From Treponema sp. (GTDB lineage Bacteria > Spirochaetota > Spirochaetia > Treponematales > Treponemataceae), in assembly GCA_016290995.1 (NCBI GenBank), contig JAEEVR010000002.1, positions 62,001 through 126,000 on the forward strand: a stretch of DNA of 64,000 nucleotides. The letters run 5' to 3'. How positions within the stretch are numbered: position 1 is the first letter of the stretch; every line of letters starts with the position of its first letter. Under the pieces are notes generated by a model. That model was not told where the DNA came from and made no database searches. It saw only the letters and a list, made by a program, of their open reading frames with translations. Shown here one piece after another: positions 8,491 through 18,384 of the stretch. The position numbers and the translations under genes were made by a program.

Positions 8491-10248
8491 ATGAACATCA
8501 CCGCGTCCACAGAAAAACAAACCTTCCTTAACTCTCTTTTGAACGAAAGCGCCTTTGGAAAAATTCAGTCGGCGATAAACCTTAACGAAGAAGGCGTTTG
8601 GGCGGAGGCCGCGATAAAGGCGGGCGCGGAGGATGCGGTTTTTACGCCGGACTTGCGCTTTTCTTTTAAGCCCTTCCGCTTTGAGGGAACGGAGGCCGAA
8701 AAGCAGAGCGGCCAAGTTTTGTTCACGGGAAAAGGCTTTGGAGGCCGGCCGCTTTTGGGAATAATGCAGGCAAGCGACAAGGTCCAAAAGGCGCGGGCCC
8801 TTTACGCCTATTCGGCTTGCGTCCGACAAGCGATTTTGGAAGAAAAATGGCTTCCCGCAAACGGAGCCGGCGGAATTCTTTTCAATCAAACAAAAAATAA
8901 AATCACGATATTGTTTTTGCCCCAAGACATTTTTGAATTTGCCGCCCACAACGCAAATAACGACGACTACGCTTTTTTGCAGGCGGCATGGCAGGACAAA
9001 AATTTAAGCGGGGCCCGCGCCGCGGCTTTCGTACGCGCCGCCTTGGTTTACCAGGCGCTTTCGGGCCAGCTTCCCTTCCCTGCCGCAAGCCTTGAGGAGC
9101 GCCAGGCCGACATTCTTGACGCGCGCTACCTTCCGCTCAAAAATGTAGTGAACGGAGCCAACGAAAAGCTTAGCCAACAAATTTCCTACGCGCTGGAATA
9201 CGGAAGCGCGGCCTTTGAGCAAAAATTGCAAGAGTCGGGCCTTTCGCAAAGAAACGCCCAGCGCGCTTCCGGCGCAAGCGACAGTTCCCCAAAAATCGAA
9301 TGGCTGGACAAAGACTTTTGCCTTGACGAATTGGCGGCGGAATTGGGCTTGCAAGCCGACGGCAGCGTCCACGGCGTTGAGCGAAAAAACGCGATTGGCC
9401 AAAAAGAATTTGAAGAGGCGGCAAAAAAGCTTTTGGGCAAAAAATCCGCCAAGGCCAAGGCCAGCCGCAGCCTAAGGCGCAACCGCGCCCTTTTTGTGAC
9501 CGGAATATTTTTGATCGCCGGAAGCCTTTTCTTTGGCCGCTCGGTGCATAACGACAAGCTTGGCCGCCCCACTACGATTTCGTTGACCGACCGCCAAACG
9601 GCCGAAGCTTTTTTTAGCGGCTTTCATTCAATGAACACAATTTTGATGCAGGCGGCCAGCAAGGGAAGCCAGGCAAAAAAGCTTGTAGATTCAACAAGCA
9701 GCGTTTACGTCGCAAGCAAAATGCGCGACGCCTTTAGCCAAACAGTCGGAACGGTGACTCCCGAAATTTACATTTACAGAAGCGACCTTGAGGACAAGTG
9801 GATTTACGGAATAACCAATTTTGAGTTGGGCGAAAGTTCCGCCGCGATGACGCAAGCCGACAATAGAAAAAGCGCTCCGACATTAAAGCAAAAGCCGGTT
9901 CCGCTCAACATAAAAAACGGAACGGAAAGCCAACTTTGCGCAAGCTACTACCGCGTTCACAACGAAGGGCCGGAAAGCGACATAAGCGTGGAAAAAGTTT
10001 TTGGAACGGTAACGCTCGCCTTTGTAAAAAACCGCTGGCTTGTAACTGGCTTTGACCTAAACGAAAGCCAAAGCGCCTGCCCGATAAACGAATTTTTGCA
10101 AGACAGAAAAGCGGCCCTAGACGAATGCGGCGGAGACGCGCTTTTGGCCGCCAAAAAACTTAAGGAAAAATACGAATGGATTCCAAGCGACAAGGAAATG
10201 GCCGCCGCTAGAATCGAAATCGAAACAAGGATGGCGCAAAATGATTAG
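8491..10248 (+). CDS. Membrane protein with a degenerate kinase-like N-terminal domain
   Basis: The 585-residue product is not a family I can name. Residues about 120-230 resemble the C-lobe of a Ser/Thr protein kinase: NGAGGILFNQTKNKITILFL recalls the catalytic-loop and beta7-beta8 region, and AALVYQALSGQLPFP recalls the helix F-G segment (LLYELLTGRPPF). The HRD and DFG motifs are absent, so catalysis is unlikely. A basic stretch and one transmembrane helix (about 333-350, LFVTGIFLIAGSLFF) lead to a C-terminal part of about 230 residues, probably periplasmic. The start at 8491 is the first ATG; an in-frame extension to 8419 lies upstream of the promoter and is rejected. It overlaps hslO by eight bases. 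Confidence 0.6.
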   Translation: MNITASTEKQTFLNSLLNESAFGKIQSAINLNEEGVWAEAAIKAGAEDAVFTPDLRFSFKPFRFEGTEAEKQSGQVLFTGKGFGGRPLLGIMQASDKVQKARALYAYSACVRQAILEEKWLPANGAGGILFNQTKNKITILFLPQDIFEFAAHNANNDDYAFLQAAWQDKNLSGARAAAFVRAALVYQALSGQLPFPAASLEERQADILDARYLPLKNVVNGANEKLSQQISYALEYGSAAFEQKLQESGLSQRNAQRASGASDSSPKIEWLDKDFCLDELAAELGLQADGSVHGVERKNAIGQKEFEEAAKKLLGKKSAKAKASRSLRRNRALFVTGIFLIAGSLFFGRSVHNDKLGRPTTISLTDRQTAEAFFSGFHSMNTILMQAASKGSQAKKLVDSTSSVYVASKMRDAFSQTVGTVTPEIYIYRSDLEDKWIYGITNFELGESSAAMTQADNRKSAPTLKQKPVPLNIKNGTESQLCASYYRVHNEGPESDISVEKVFGTVTLAFVKNRWLVTGFDLNESQSACPINEFLQDRKAALDECGGDALLAAKKLKEKYEWIPSDKEMAAARIEIETRMAQND

Positions 10249-11203
10249 CCAAAAAATAACGGACCAAGAACTTTTAAAAAAACTGGAAGGCGTGGAAAAG
10301 GACGGCATGACGGTTTTTGTGGCCGGAGACGGAATGTTCCGCGGCGCCATTTACAACGGCACCCGAATGGTAAACCAAATGCGGGTCCAGCACAACTTGG
10401 GCATTTTGGAAACATTGATCTTGGGCCAGGCGGAGCTTTGCGCCGCGCTTATGATCCAAACGATGAAGGGCCGCGAGCATTTGACTTTCCGCTACGACAC
10501 AGACGGCCCCGCCGCCGGATTTTCCGTCGAGGCGGACTCTAGCGGCTACGTGCGCGGATACATTTTTCAGGACAGGATTCCGATCGAGCACGAGATAACT
10601 TCTTGGGACTTGACAGACTTTTTTGGCGGCGGAATCGTTTCGGTCACCCGCGACATAGAAGGAGCCAAGGCCCCGCAAACCGGCACGACCGAAATTAAAT
10701 TCCGCAACATCGCAAAGGACTTGGCTTGGTACTTCGCTAAATCGGAGCAAACCAACACAGCCTTTAGCACGGGAATCCAGTTTGACAAAGAAGGAAGAGT
10801 CGTTGGAGCGGGCGGCCTTTTTATGCAAGCGCTCCCCGGATCGGGCGGACAAAAAGAAGACAACAAGGTTGACGCCGACGCCAAGCGCGACGCGATGATT
10901 CAAAACGCCGAGCGCGCTTTTGGAGCCTGCCCTTCGCTCGGCCAATGGTTCAGCGAAGGACAAAGCCGCGAGCCGCTTATAAAAGGCCTTTTCCGCGAGT
11001 TTGACCCAAAAATCGTTTTGGAGCGCGACATTGTGTTTGACTGCCCCTGCAGCGCGCAAGGCTTTGCCGCCTCCATCAAAAACATCGGAAAGGCCGAGCT
11101 TGACGACATCCTTGCAAACGATCCCGACCCGATAGAAGTCAGCTGCAAAAACTGCGGCTCGGTCTACAAGATTCCAAAATCCATGCTTACTTATGAAGTA
11201 TAA
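10241..11203 (+). CDS. hslO: Hsp33 redox-regulated chaperone
   Basis: Holdase chaperone activated by oxidation of a C-terminal zinc centre. The 320-residue sequence shows the Hsp33 core and both cysteine pairs, CPC near residue 268 and CKNC near residue 304, in the C-x-C plus C-x-x-C arrangement. The ATG lies within the end of the preceding gene (overlap ATGATTAG), so the two are probably co-translated. The 3' end overlaps the convergent OmpA-like gene by 17 bases. Consistent with an anaerobe that also carries rubrerythrin and superoxide dismutase. Confidence 0.93.
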   Translation: MISQKITDQELLKKLEGVEKDGMTVFVAGDGMFRGAIYNGTRMVNQMRVQHNLGILETLILGQAELCAALMIQTMKGREHLTFRYDTDGPAAGFSVEADSSGYVRGYIFQDRIPIEHEITSWDLTDFFGGGIVSVTRDIEGAKAPQTGTTEIKFRNIAKDLAWYFAKSEQTNTAFSTGIQFDKEGRVVGAGGLFMQALPGSGGQKEDNKVDADAKRDAMIQNAERAFGACPSLGQWFSEGQSREPLIKGLFREFDPKIVLERDIVFDCPCSAQGFAASIKNIGKAELDDILANDPDPIEVSCKNCGSVYKIPKSMLTYEV

Positions 11204-14200
11204 ATTCTACGCGGCGGTTCTTCCACCAGTTGGCCGTGTCGCTAAACTCGGCAACTGGCTGGCTTCCGCCCTTTCCTTCTGAGCTAAGGCGCTCGGCCTT
11301 GATTCCGTTCTCCACCAAGCGCTCCTTGACAAAGGCGGCGCGGGCGTTGGAAAGGTTAAGCAAAGCCTCGTCCTCTCCGGCGGCGCCCGTCTTGTTGGCG
11401 TGGCCGACAACGGTAACCGTATAGTCCGGGAACTTCTTTAGGATTTCGGCGACGCGCTTAAGAACGCGCTTGTTGTTGTCAGCCTGGGCCTTTGTGACCT
11501 GGCTTCCGGGCGCTTCTTCGGCGGTCTTAAAGTCCGCGTGGTTAGAGCGGAATATGATTGACGGAACGGCCATCTTGAGGACGTCTCCGTCAGGAATTAC
11601 CAAGATGTCAACGGGAATGATTCCTGTCTTTACGCTGGTAAGGCCAAGGCTGTCCGTTACAGTGAACACGTAAGGATAATCCATCGCGGACTGAACGCGC
11701 TCGGCCTTTCCGTCCTTTTCCACGCTGGTGTTGCTAAGGCCGTCCCAAACGATTTGCGGAGTGATTTTGTCAGTTCCGCTTGTCTTCCAGAAGGCTCCGG
11801 CCTTTCCGGTAGAGACAGGATTGTTGATGTCAAACGACCAGCTTACAAGCTTGGCTCCGTTGGCGGCCGAGCCTCTAAGCGAGATAAAGCAGTCGTCGTC
11901 TGTTCCGTCGTTGTCAGGGCTAAAGAATTCGGGAGCGACGCTTACAGTCAAGGCCGGCGGCGTTACCGAGCAAATAAAGGCGCTTGTCTTTACGTCAACG
12001 CGGTTGCCCTTTGTGTAGTCGATCTTTAGACGGCCGGTGAACGTTCCTTCAAGATTCTTTTGGTCCTTGTCCTTTCCGTTCCAAACAAAGCTGGCCGGAA
12101 TTGTCTTGGCGCTTGAATCAAAGGCGTAAACGGCCTTGTCCTTGGCGTCAACGATTTCAAACGACCAAGATTCGATTCCTTCGTTAAGGCCGACGCGAAC
12201 GGTAAAGGTTTGCTTTGTCAAGCCGGTCTTTGATTCGGGGCTGATTCCAGGCAAGGCCGTCGTTACGTAAGCGCTTGTGGGACGGGTGTCAACGACAATG
12301 TTGTCAAACTTTTTGCGGAATTCGTTTCCGGCCTTGTCCGTCGAGCTTACGACAAGCGAGTATGTTCCGTCGGGCGCCTTGTTGCCGTTGTCGTCGCGGG
12401 CGTCCCATTCAAATTTGGCGGGAACCTTTCCGGCCCATTCAAATGACTTTACAGGGGCGCCCTTTGCGTCAACGACAGTCGCAAGCCATTCGTCCTCTTC
12501 CGTGGAGTTAGCGGCGGCCGCCTTAAGGCTTTCCTTGCGGCTGTCTCCGTCGGGGCTAAAGATTGTGTCGGCCAAAGCGAGTTCCACGCTGGGAACCTTT
12601 GTGTCGATTTGAACCGGCATAGCCTCGGCGCGGGCCGAAGAACCGTTGACCGACTCTATTGAAATCGAAGCCGTGTACATTCCGTCGTCGCAAAGAAGGC
12701 CGGCGCTAGACTTTCCGTTCCAAGAAATTTTTCCCGGAACGTTGCCGCTTCCCTGCAAGTTAAAGACTACGACTCCGCTTGAGTTCTTGATTTCAAAATT
12801 GTATTTCTTTACGGCGCTGGACTTTAAGACGCTTGTGTACGAAACGGTCTTGCGCTTGCCGTTGGGGTTGAAGGCCGGATCGCTTGCGGCGAGCATTACC
12901 TCGGTCTTTGAAGTGTCCAAAGTAAAGGCCTTTGACGTCTTTGCGGCAAAGGAGTTTCCGGCCAAGTCGCTGGCCGAAAGCTCGTAGTTGTAGTCGCCGT
13001 CAGAGCAAAGGTTTCCGCTTGAATCCAAGCCGTTCCAAGAAACGCTCTCTGGCGGATTGGCGCCAAACTTGTATTCGTAGACAGCCTGGCCGCTCTTTGC
13101 GTTTACGATTTTGGCCGTCCAGTTGCGTATGGGAGCTCCGCCCTTCTTTTCGAAAGACTGCTTAAGGGTAAAGACGTCCTTGTTTCCGTCTCCGTCGGGG
13201 CTAAAGATTTCGTCGTAAGAAACCAATGTCGCGGCGGGAGAAACCGTGTCAAAAGTAAAGACCGGCGAATTGATTGTGGGCGTCTTGTAGCCGTTAAGGT
13301 ATTCGGCATTGACGCGGGCGTAGTATTCGCCGTCGGGGATTTGCGCTCCGTCCTGGTTCTTTCCGTCAAAAAGAATTTCTTTGGGAGGAACGTCGCCGCG
13401 CTGGCCTGACCAGCTCTTTACAACGTTTCCGCCTTTGTTCAAAATGTCAACACTCCAATTTACAAGAGCGTTTCCGCTTCCGCGCCTGGGCTCTGGGATA
13501 ACAACGTCAAGCTTGACCGAAGAAATCGGGCTCTTTGACGGAATTGAAAAATATCGCGAGCCGACTACCATTACGTTGGTCTCGGGCTTTTCGGCGGAGA
13601 AAATGATGTTGGGAACTTCGGCAGTGGCTGAGTTTCCGGCGCGGTCGGTGGCGGTGATTGTGTACTTGTAAACGCCGTCGGCTACGATTACGCCCTTGTC
13701 GTCAGTTCCTGGCCAAGTAAAGTCCGAAGGCTGGGCGTTTGTCCAAACATAATTGCGGACGACTTTTCCGTCGGCGCTTTCAATCTTGCCCACCCACTTG
13801 TCTTCCTTTGAGCCTTGCTGGCCAAAAGCGAATTCCGGCTTGTCGCCTTCGCCAAAAATTCTTTGGCCTTCGGGCAAGACCGAAAGATTTACCGACGGAG
13901 GCGTGTTCTTTACGATAACCGGAAGTTTTTTTGTGGAGTTCTGGTTTTTGCGCTCGTCGGTGGCTGTGATGTAATAAAAGTATTCGCCGTCGGGAGCGGT
14001 TTCTCCGTTGTCAAAGACGCCGTTCCAAACGACTACCGGCGGAACTTCCACCGATTGCTTTTTGGAAGCGATTTGCTTGATGAACTTCTTGGCGTTGAAC
14101 GAAGTCGGAAGAGCGACCTTGTTTCCAATCGTCCTAACGACTTTTCCGCCGGCGTCCTCAATCACCAAAGACCAGCCAAAGATTTTGCTCTTGTCCTTGA

Positions 14201-14342
14201 CGCTGAATTTGACTTCCAACGTGTCTTGAACGCCGTCGTTGTTTGGAGAAATGTATTTTGGCGAATTTGAAGCGTCGGCCGCAAAAAGAGCCGCCGCCAA
14301 GCCGCCAATCAAGAATAAAGACGCAACGCGAAGTTTTTTCAT
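11187..14342 (-). CDS. Large FlgD-type Ig-repeat protein with C-terminal OmpA domain
   Basis: A 1051-residue exported protein. It has a signal peptide (MKKLRVASLFLIGGLAAALFA). About six repeated modules follow, each starting with a calcium-loop-like motif such as ISPNNDGVQDT, FSPDGDGNKD or FSPDNDGTDD and containing WNG...DG.Y.Y, the FlgD Ig-like pattern. The last 110 residues form an OmpA-type peptidoglycan-binding domain (LLNLSNARAAFVKERLVENG). It probably links the outer envelope to the cell wall. The ATG at 14342 is chosen because GGGAG sits upstream; a TTG at 14357 would lie inside that ribosome site. It lies 31 bases downstream of the outer-membrane barrel gene and is probably co-transcribed with it. 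Confidence 0.82.
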   Translation of the reverse strand: MKKLRVASLFLIGGLAAALFAADASNSPKYISPNNDGVQDTLEVKFSVKDKSKIFGWSLVIEDAGGKVVRTIGNKVALPTSFNAKKFIKQIASKKQSVEVPPVVVWNGVFDNGETAPDGEYFYYITATDERKNQNSTKKLPVIVKNTPPSVNLSVLPEGQRIFGEGDKPEFAFGQQGSKEDKWVGKIESADGKVVRNYVWTNAQPSDFTWPGTDDKGVIVADGVYKYTITATDRAGNSATAEVPNIIFSAEKPETNVMVVGSRYFSIPSKSPISSVKLDVVIPEPRRGSGNALVNWSVDILNKGGNVVKSWSGQRGDVPPKEILFDGKNQDGAQIPDGEYYARVNAEYLNGYKTPTINSPVFTFDTVSPAATLVSYDEIFSPDGDGNKDVFTLKQSFEKKGGAPIRNWTAKIVNAKSGQAVYEYKFGANPPESVSWNGLDSSGNLCSDGDYNYELSASDLAGNSFAAKTSKAFTLDTSKTEVMLAASDPAFNPNGKRKTVSYTSVLKSSAVKKYNFEIKNSSGVVVFNLQGSGNVPGKISWNGKSSAGLLCDDGMYTASISIESVNGSSARAEAMPVQIDTKVPSVELALADTIFSPDGDSRKESLKAAAANSTEEDEWLATVVDAKGAPVKSFEWAGKVPAKFEWDARDDNGNKAPDGTYSLVVSSTDKAGNEFRKKFDNIVVDTRPTSAYVTTALPGISPESKTGLTKQTFTVRVGLNEGIESWSFEIVDAKDKAVYAFDSSAKTIPASFVWNGKDKDQKNLEGTFTGRLKIDYTKGNRVDVKTSAFICSVTPPALTVSVAPEFFSPDNDGTDDDCFISLRGSAANGAKLVSWSFDINNPVSTGKAGAFWKTSGTDKITPQIVWDGLSNTSVEKDGKAERVQSAMDYPYVFTVTDSLGLTSVKTGIIPVDILVIPDGDVLKMAVPSIIFRSNHADFKTAEEAPGSQVTKAQADNNKRVLKRVAEILKKFPDYTVTVVGHANKTGAAGEDEALLNLSNARAAFVKERLVENGIKAERLSSEGKGGSQPVAEFSDTANWWKNRRVEFILHK

Positions 14343-14373
14343 TGTAAACGCTCCCAATAAGTAAAAATTCTAA

Positions 14374-15402
14374 CTATTCGAGTTCGATGTCCGGACCAGA
14401 CCTGTCTTTTTGGCCCAAGCGCAAAACGGCGCCCACGCTGACCATGTTGATGTCCTTGTCAACATTTTTCCAGGCGGCCGACGGACAAAGCTCGCTCTTA
14501 GTCCAGTCATGCTTCTTTACAAAATCGCTCTTGCCCATTCCAATGTTGAACTTGAAAACTACGCCAAGAGTCGGGATCCAAGAATTGTGGCCGTCCCAAG
14601 CTTCTTCAGCGTTCCATTCCCAAGAGGAATTGATCTGGACAAAGTCGCAAATTCGCATCTGAAGACCAGAGTCAACTATTAAATTCATAAAGAGCGGAGT
14701 GGTTACATCAACAGAAAGGCCCAAAACAAAGTTTTTTGTCTGAACCAATTCGGCGGCGGCTCCTCCCCTAAAGGTGAACATTGAGGGATAGCCCTGCCAA
14801 TTCACGTCAGTCGCGAGAGTTTTTCCAAGATTGTTGGCGCTGGCGGCAACGCGGAAATTCTTGAGGAAGCCCAAGTCGCCAAAAGCGTAAATGGCGCCGG
14901 CGTCGGCAGTCAACATCCAGTCCTTGTGGAATTTTGTCTCGTATCCAAAGCCAAGTCCTACGCCGATGTAAAGCTTATCCATAAACTGCTTGGCGGCGAA
15001 AGTCTTAAAGTGAACGCTGTTTCCAAGCTGCATGTTCCAGAACTCGCTGAAAACGCCTTCAATTTCCGCTCCAAAGTTGGCCCAGTCTGTCGGAATCAAA
15101 ATTCCCGTTCCAAAAGCCTGGCCGTACTTTTTGTTGCCGCGCTCTTCGCTAAGGCCGTTGAACATGGCTGTGTAGCCCAAGTCAAGGCTAACGCGCTCTT
15201 CCAAGCCGACAAGCGCCGGATTCAAAGTTCCGCTGGCGGGAATGACGGATTCGATTCCGCCGCCGGCGACTGAGTTTCCGCTTGTGATAAGCTCAGGGTG
15301 GCTAAAATAAAAGAGATTTTCGCCCTGAATCGGCGGATTGTATGACCAAGCCGCTGTCAAAGCCAAAAGGCCAGCTGTTAAAAACAAAACGATTTTTTTC
15401 AT
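14374..15402 (-). CDS. Outer-membrane barrel protein, UPF0164/FadL-like
   Basis: A 342-residue exported protein with a signal peptide ending near AAWS. Alternating aromatic and glycine-rich strands (GVGLGFGYETKF, SMFTFRGGAAAEL) are typical of an outer-membrane beta barrel. The early segment NPALVGLEERVSLDLGYTAM resembles the treponemal UPF0164 family, which is related to FadL transporters; that assignment is by pattern, not by search. GGAGA precedes the ATG at 15402. A -10 (TATAAT at 15436-15441 on the minus strand) lies upstream with a weak -35. Substrate is unknown. Confidence 0.7.
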   Translation of the reverse strand: MKKIVLFLTAGLLALTAAWSYNPPIQGENLFYFSHPELITSGNSVAGGGIESVIPASGTLNPALVGLEERVSLDLGYTAMFNGLSEERGNKKYGQAFGTGILIPTDWANFGAEIEGVFSEFWNMQLGNSVHFKTFAAKQFMDKLYIGVGLGFGYETKFHKDWMLTADAGAIYAFGDLGFLKNFRVAASANNLGKTLATDVNWQGYPSMFTFRGGAAAELVQTKNFVLGLSVDVTTPLFMNLIVDSGLQMRICDFVQINSSWEWNAEEAWDGHNSWIPTLGVVFKFNIGMGKSDFVKKHDWTKSELCPSAAWKNVDKDINMVSVGAVLRLGQKDRSGPDIELE

Positions 15403-15499
15403 AGCATTCTCCATTTTGTGAAAAATTGAGTTTATATTATAGTATAAATCGAATTTTTAATCTATAGCCAAGGCGGCGGGCGTTTGAATGAATTTCCTC

Positions 15500-15528
15500 T
15501 AGCAAAAGCGCGAAAAGCGTGATAGAAT
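15500..15528 (+). promoter_or_regulatory. Putative rubrerythrin promoter
   Basis: TAGCAA (15500-15505), 17 bp, TAGAAT (15523-15528). It would give a leader of about 38 bases carrying GGAGG before the ATG at 15573. Both hexamers differ from consensus, so support is moderate. Confidence 0.45.
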
Positions 15529-15572
15529 ACAGGAAGACTTACAATTATTCAGGTTTTATTATGGAGGAAACT

Positions 15573-16112
15573 ATGGCTAATCAGTACGCGGGAACGCAGA
15601 CGGAAAAGAATTTGCAGACTGCCTTTGCGGGCGAGTCTCAGGCTAGGAACAAGTACACTTACTTTGCCAGCGTTGCAAAAAAGGAAGGCTTTGAGCAAAT
15701 CTCGGCCATTTTCTTGGCCACGGCGGACAACGAAAAAGAGCACGCCAAAATGTGGTTCAAAGAATTGGGCGGCTTGGGAACAACAGCCCAAAACTTGGGA
15801 GCGGCCGCCGACGGCGAAAACTTTGAGTGGACCGACATGTACGAAGGCTTTGCCAAAACCGCCGAAGAAGAAGGTTTTAAGGCTTTGGCCGCCAAATTCC
15901 GCATGGTCGGAGCGATCGAAAAGCGCCACGAGGAACGCTACCGCGCCCTTCTAAAGAACGTCGAGACCGCTCAGGTCTTTGAAAAGAGCGAAGTCAAGGT
16001 TTGGGAATGCAGAAACTGCGGCCACATCGTAGTGGGAACAAAGGCCCCCGCCGCCTGCCCCGTTTGCGCCCATCCGCAAAGCTACTTTGAAGTAAGCGCC
16101 GAAAACTGGTAA
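15573..16112 (+). CDS. Rubrerythrin
   Basis: Non-haem di-iron peroxidase that detoxifies hydrogen peroxide in anaerobes, with electrons from rubredoxin-type donors. The 179-residue protein has the ferritin-like four-helix domain with ligand segments [13 protein letters not shown] and EKEHAKMWF, then a C-terminal rubredoxin-like knuckle with CRNCGH and CPVCAHP. The ATG at 15573 is preferred over that at 15561 because the GGAGG ribosome site lies between them. A terminator follows. It converges on enolase. Confidence 0.95.
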   Translation: MANQYAGTQTEKNLQTAFAGESQARNKYTYFASVAKKEGFEQISAIFLATADNEKEHAKMWFKELGGLGTTAQNLGAAADGENFEWTDMYEGFAKTAEEEGFKALAAKFRMVGAIEKRHEERYRALLKNVETAQVFEKSEVKVWECRNCGHIVVGTKAPAACPVCAHPQSYFEVSAENW

Positions 16113-16164
16113 AACGAGGCTTTTTGGCCTAAATTTGAGCGAAAAGCGTTAAAATGGCGAAGAT

Positions 16165-16192
16165 CGGGCGGCTCCAAGGCCGCCCGTTTTTT

Positions 16193-16194
<2 letters not shown>
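16165..16194 (+). terminator. Rho-independent terminator after rubrerythrin
   Basis: Arms CGGGCGGC and GCCGCCCG around a six-base loop, followed by eight T residues. The T-run abuts the enolase stop codon (16193-16195), so the same hairpin lies directly at the end of the opposing gene and could serve both. Confidence 0.88.
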
Positions 16195-17560
<1,366 letters not shown>

Positions 17561-17600
17561 CTAGTTTAGAACAATAAAACGCTTTTGTCAACCGCATTTA

Positions 17601-17629
17601 TTGAAACTTCCCGCCGTTTGCGCTATCAT
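17601..17629 (+). promoter_or_regulatory. Promoter of the Fe-S scaffold/GGGtGRT operon
   Basis: TTGAAA (17601-17606), 17 bp, TATCAT (17624-17629). A leader of about 30 bases with AAGGAG precedes the ATG at 17667. Confidence 0.65.
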
Positions 17630-17666
17630 ATCGTTCAACTTACTCATACATATTAAGGAGAACTTC

Positions 17667-18368
17667 ATGACTTACACTGCAGAAGTGGAGCATATGTGTC
17701 CCTTGGCTAAGGGCGCGTATCATGGACCGGCCCCGATTCCCGAAGAGGGAGAATGGGTCAAGGTAAAGAAAATCGAAGACGTTTCCGGATTCACTCACGG
17801 AATCGGTTGGTGCGCCCCCCAGCAAGGCGCCTGCAAGCTTTCTTTGAACGTTAAGAACGGAATCATCGAAGAAGCTTTGGTTGAAACAATCGGCTGCTCC
17901 GGCATGACTCACTCAGCCGCCATGGCCAGCGAAATCTTGATCGGAAAGACTTTGCTTGAAGCCTTGAACACAGACTTGGTTTGCGACGCCATCAACACAG
18001 CCATGCGCGAACTTTTCATGCAGATCGTTTACGGCCGCACACAGTCAGCCTACTCAAAGGACGGACTCAAGGTCGGAGCCTCTTTGGAAGACCTCGGAAA
18101 GAACTTGCGCTCTCAGGTTGGAACTATGTTCGCCACTCGCAAGACTGGTCCCCGCTACTTGGAAATGACAGAAGGCTATGTTGAGACTTGCGCCGTTGAC
18201 AAGGACAACCAGATCATCGGCTACAACTGCATCAATTTTGGCAAATTGATGGACGCCCTCAAGGCCGGAAAGCCCGCTCAGGAAGCCATCGAAGGCGCCC
18301 GCACTCACTACGGACGCGTAACAGCCGATCAGGGAATGGTCAAGCTCATTGACCCCCGCAAAGAGTAA
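17667..18368 (+). CDS. NifU-like iron-sulfur scaffold-type protein paired with GGGtGRT
   Basis: A 233-residue soluble protein. Its N-terminal two thirds resemble the NifU/IscU scaffold fold: GWCAPQQGACKLSLNVKNGI, then ETIGCSGMTHSAAMASEIL and a later conserved Cys (LVCDAINTAM), giving three candidate cluster ligands. Databases group such proteins as iron-sulfur cluster assembly scaffold proteins found next to GGGtGRT genes; no biochemical role is established that I know of. The ATG has a strong AAGGAG site and its own promoter. The next gene follows after 16 bases, so the two form a dedicated operon closed by a terminator at 19439. Confidence 0.75.
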   Translation: MTYTAEVEHMCPLAKGAYHGPAPIPEEGEWVKVKKIEDVSGFTHGIGWCAPQQGACKLSLNVKNGIIEEALVETIGCSGMTHSAAMASEILIGKTLLEALNTDLVCDAINTAMRELFMQIVYGRTQSAYSKDGLKVGASLEDLGKNLRSQVGTMFATRKTGPRYLEMTEGYVETCAVDKDNQIIGYNCINFGKLMDALKAGKPAQEAIEGARTHYGRVTADQGMVKLIDPRKE

Positions 18369-18384
18369 TCAGGAGGAATAGACT

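Noticed and set aside
10274..11059. 261-codon minus-strand reading frame inside hslO
   Set aside because: Antisense to Hsp33, whose cysteine motifs and length are fully convincing.
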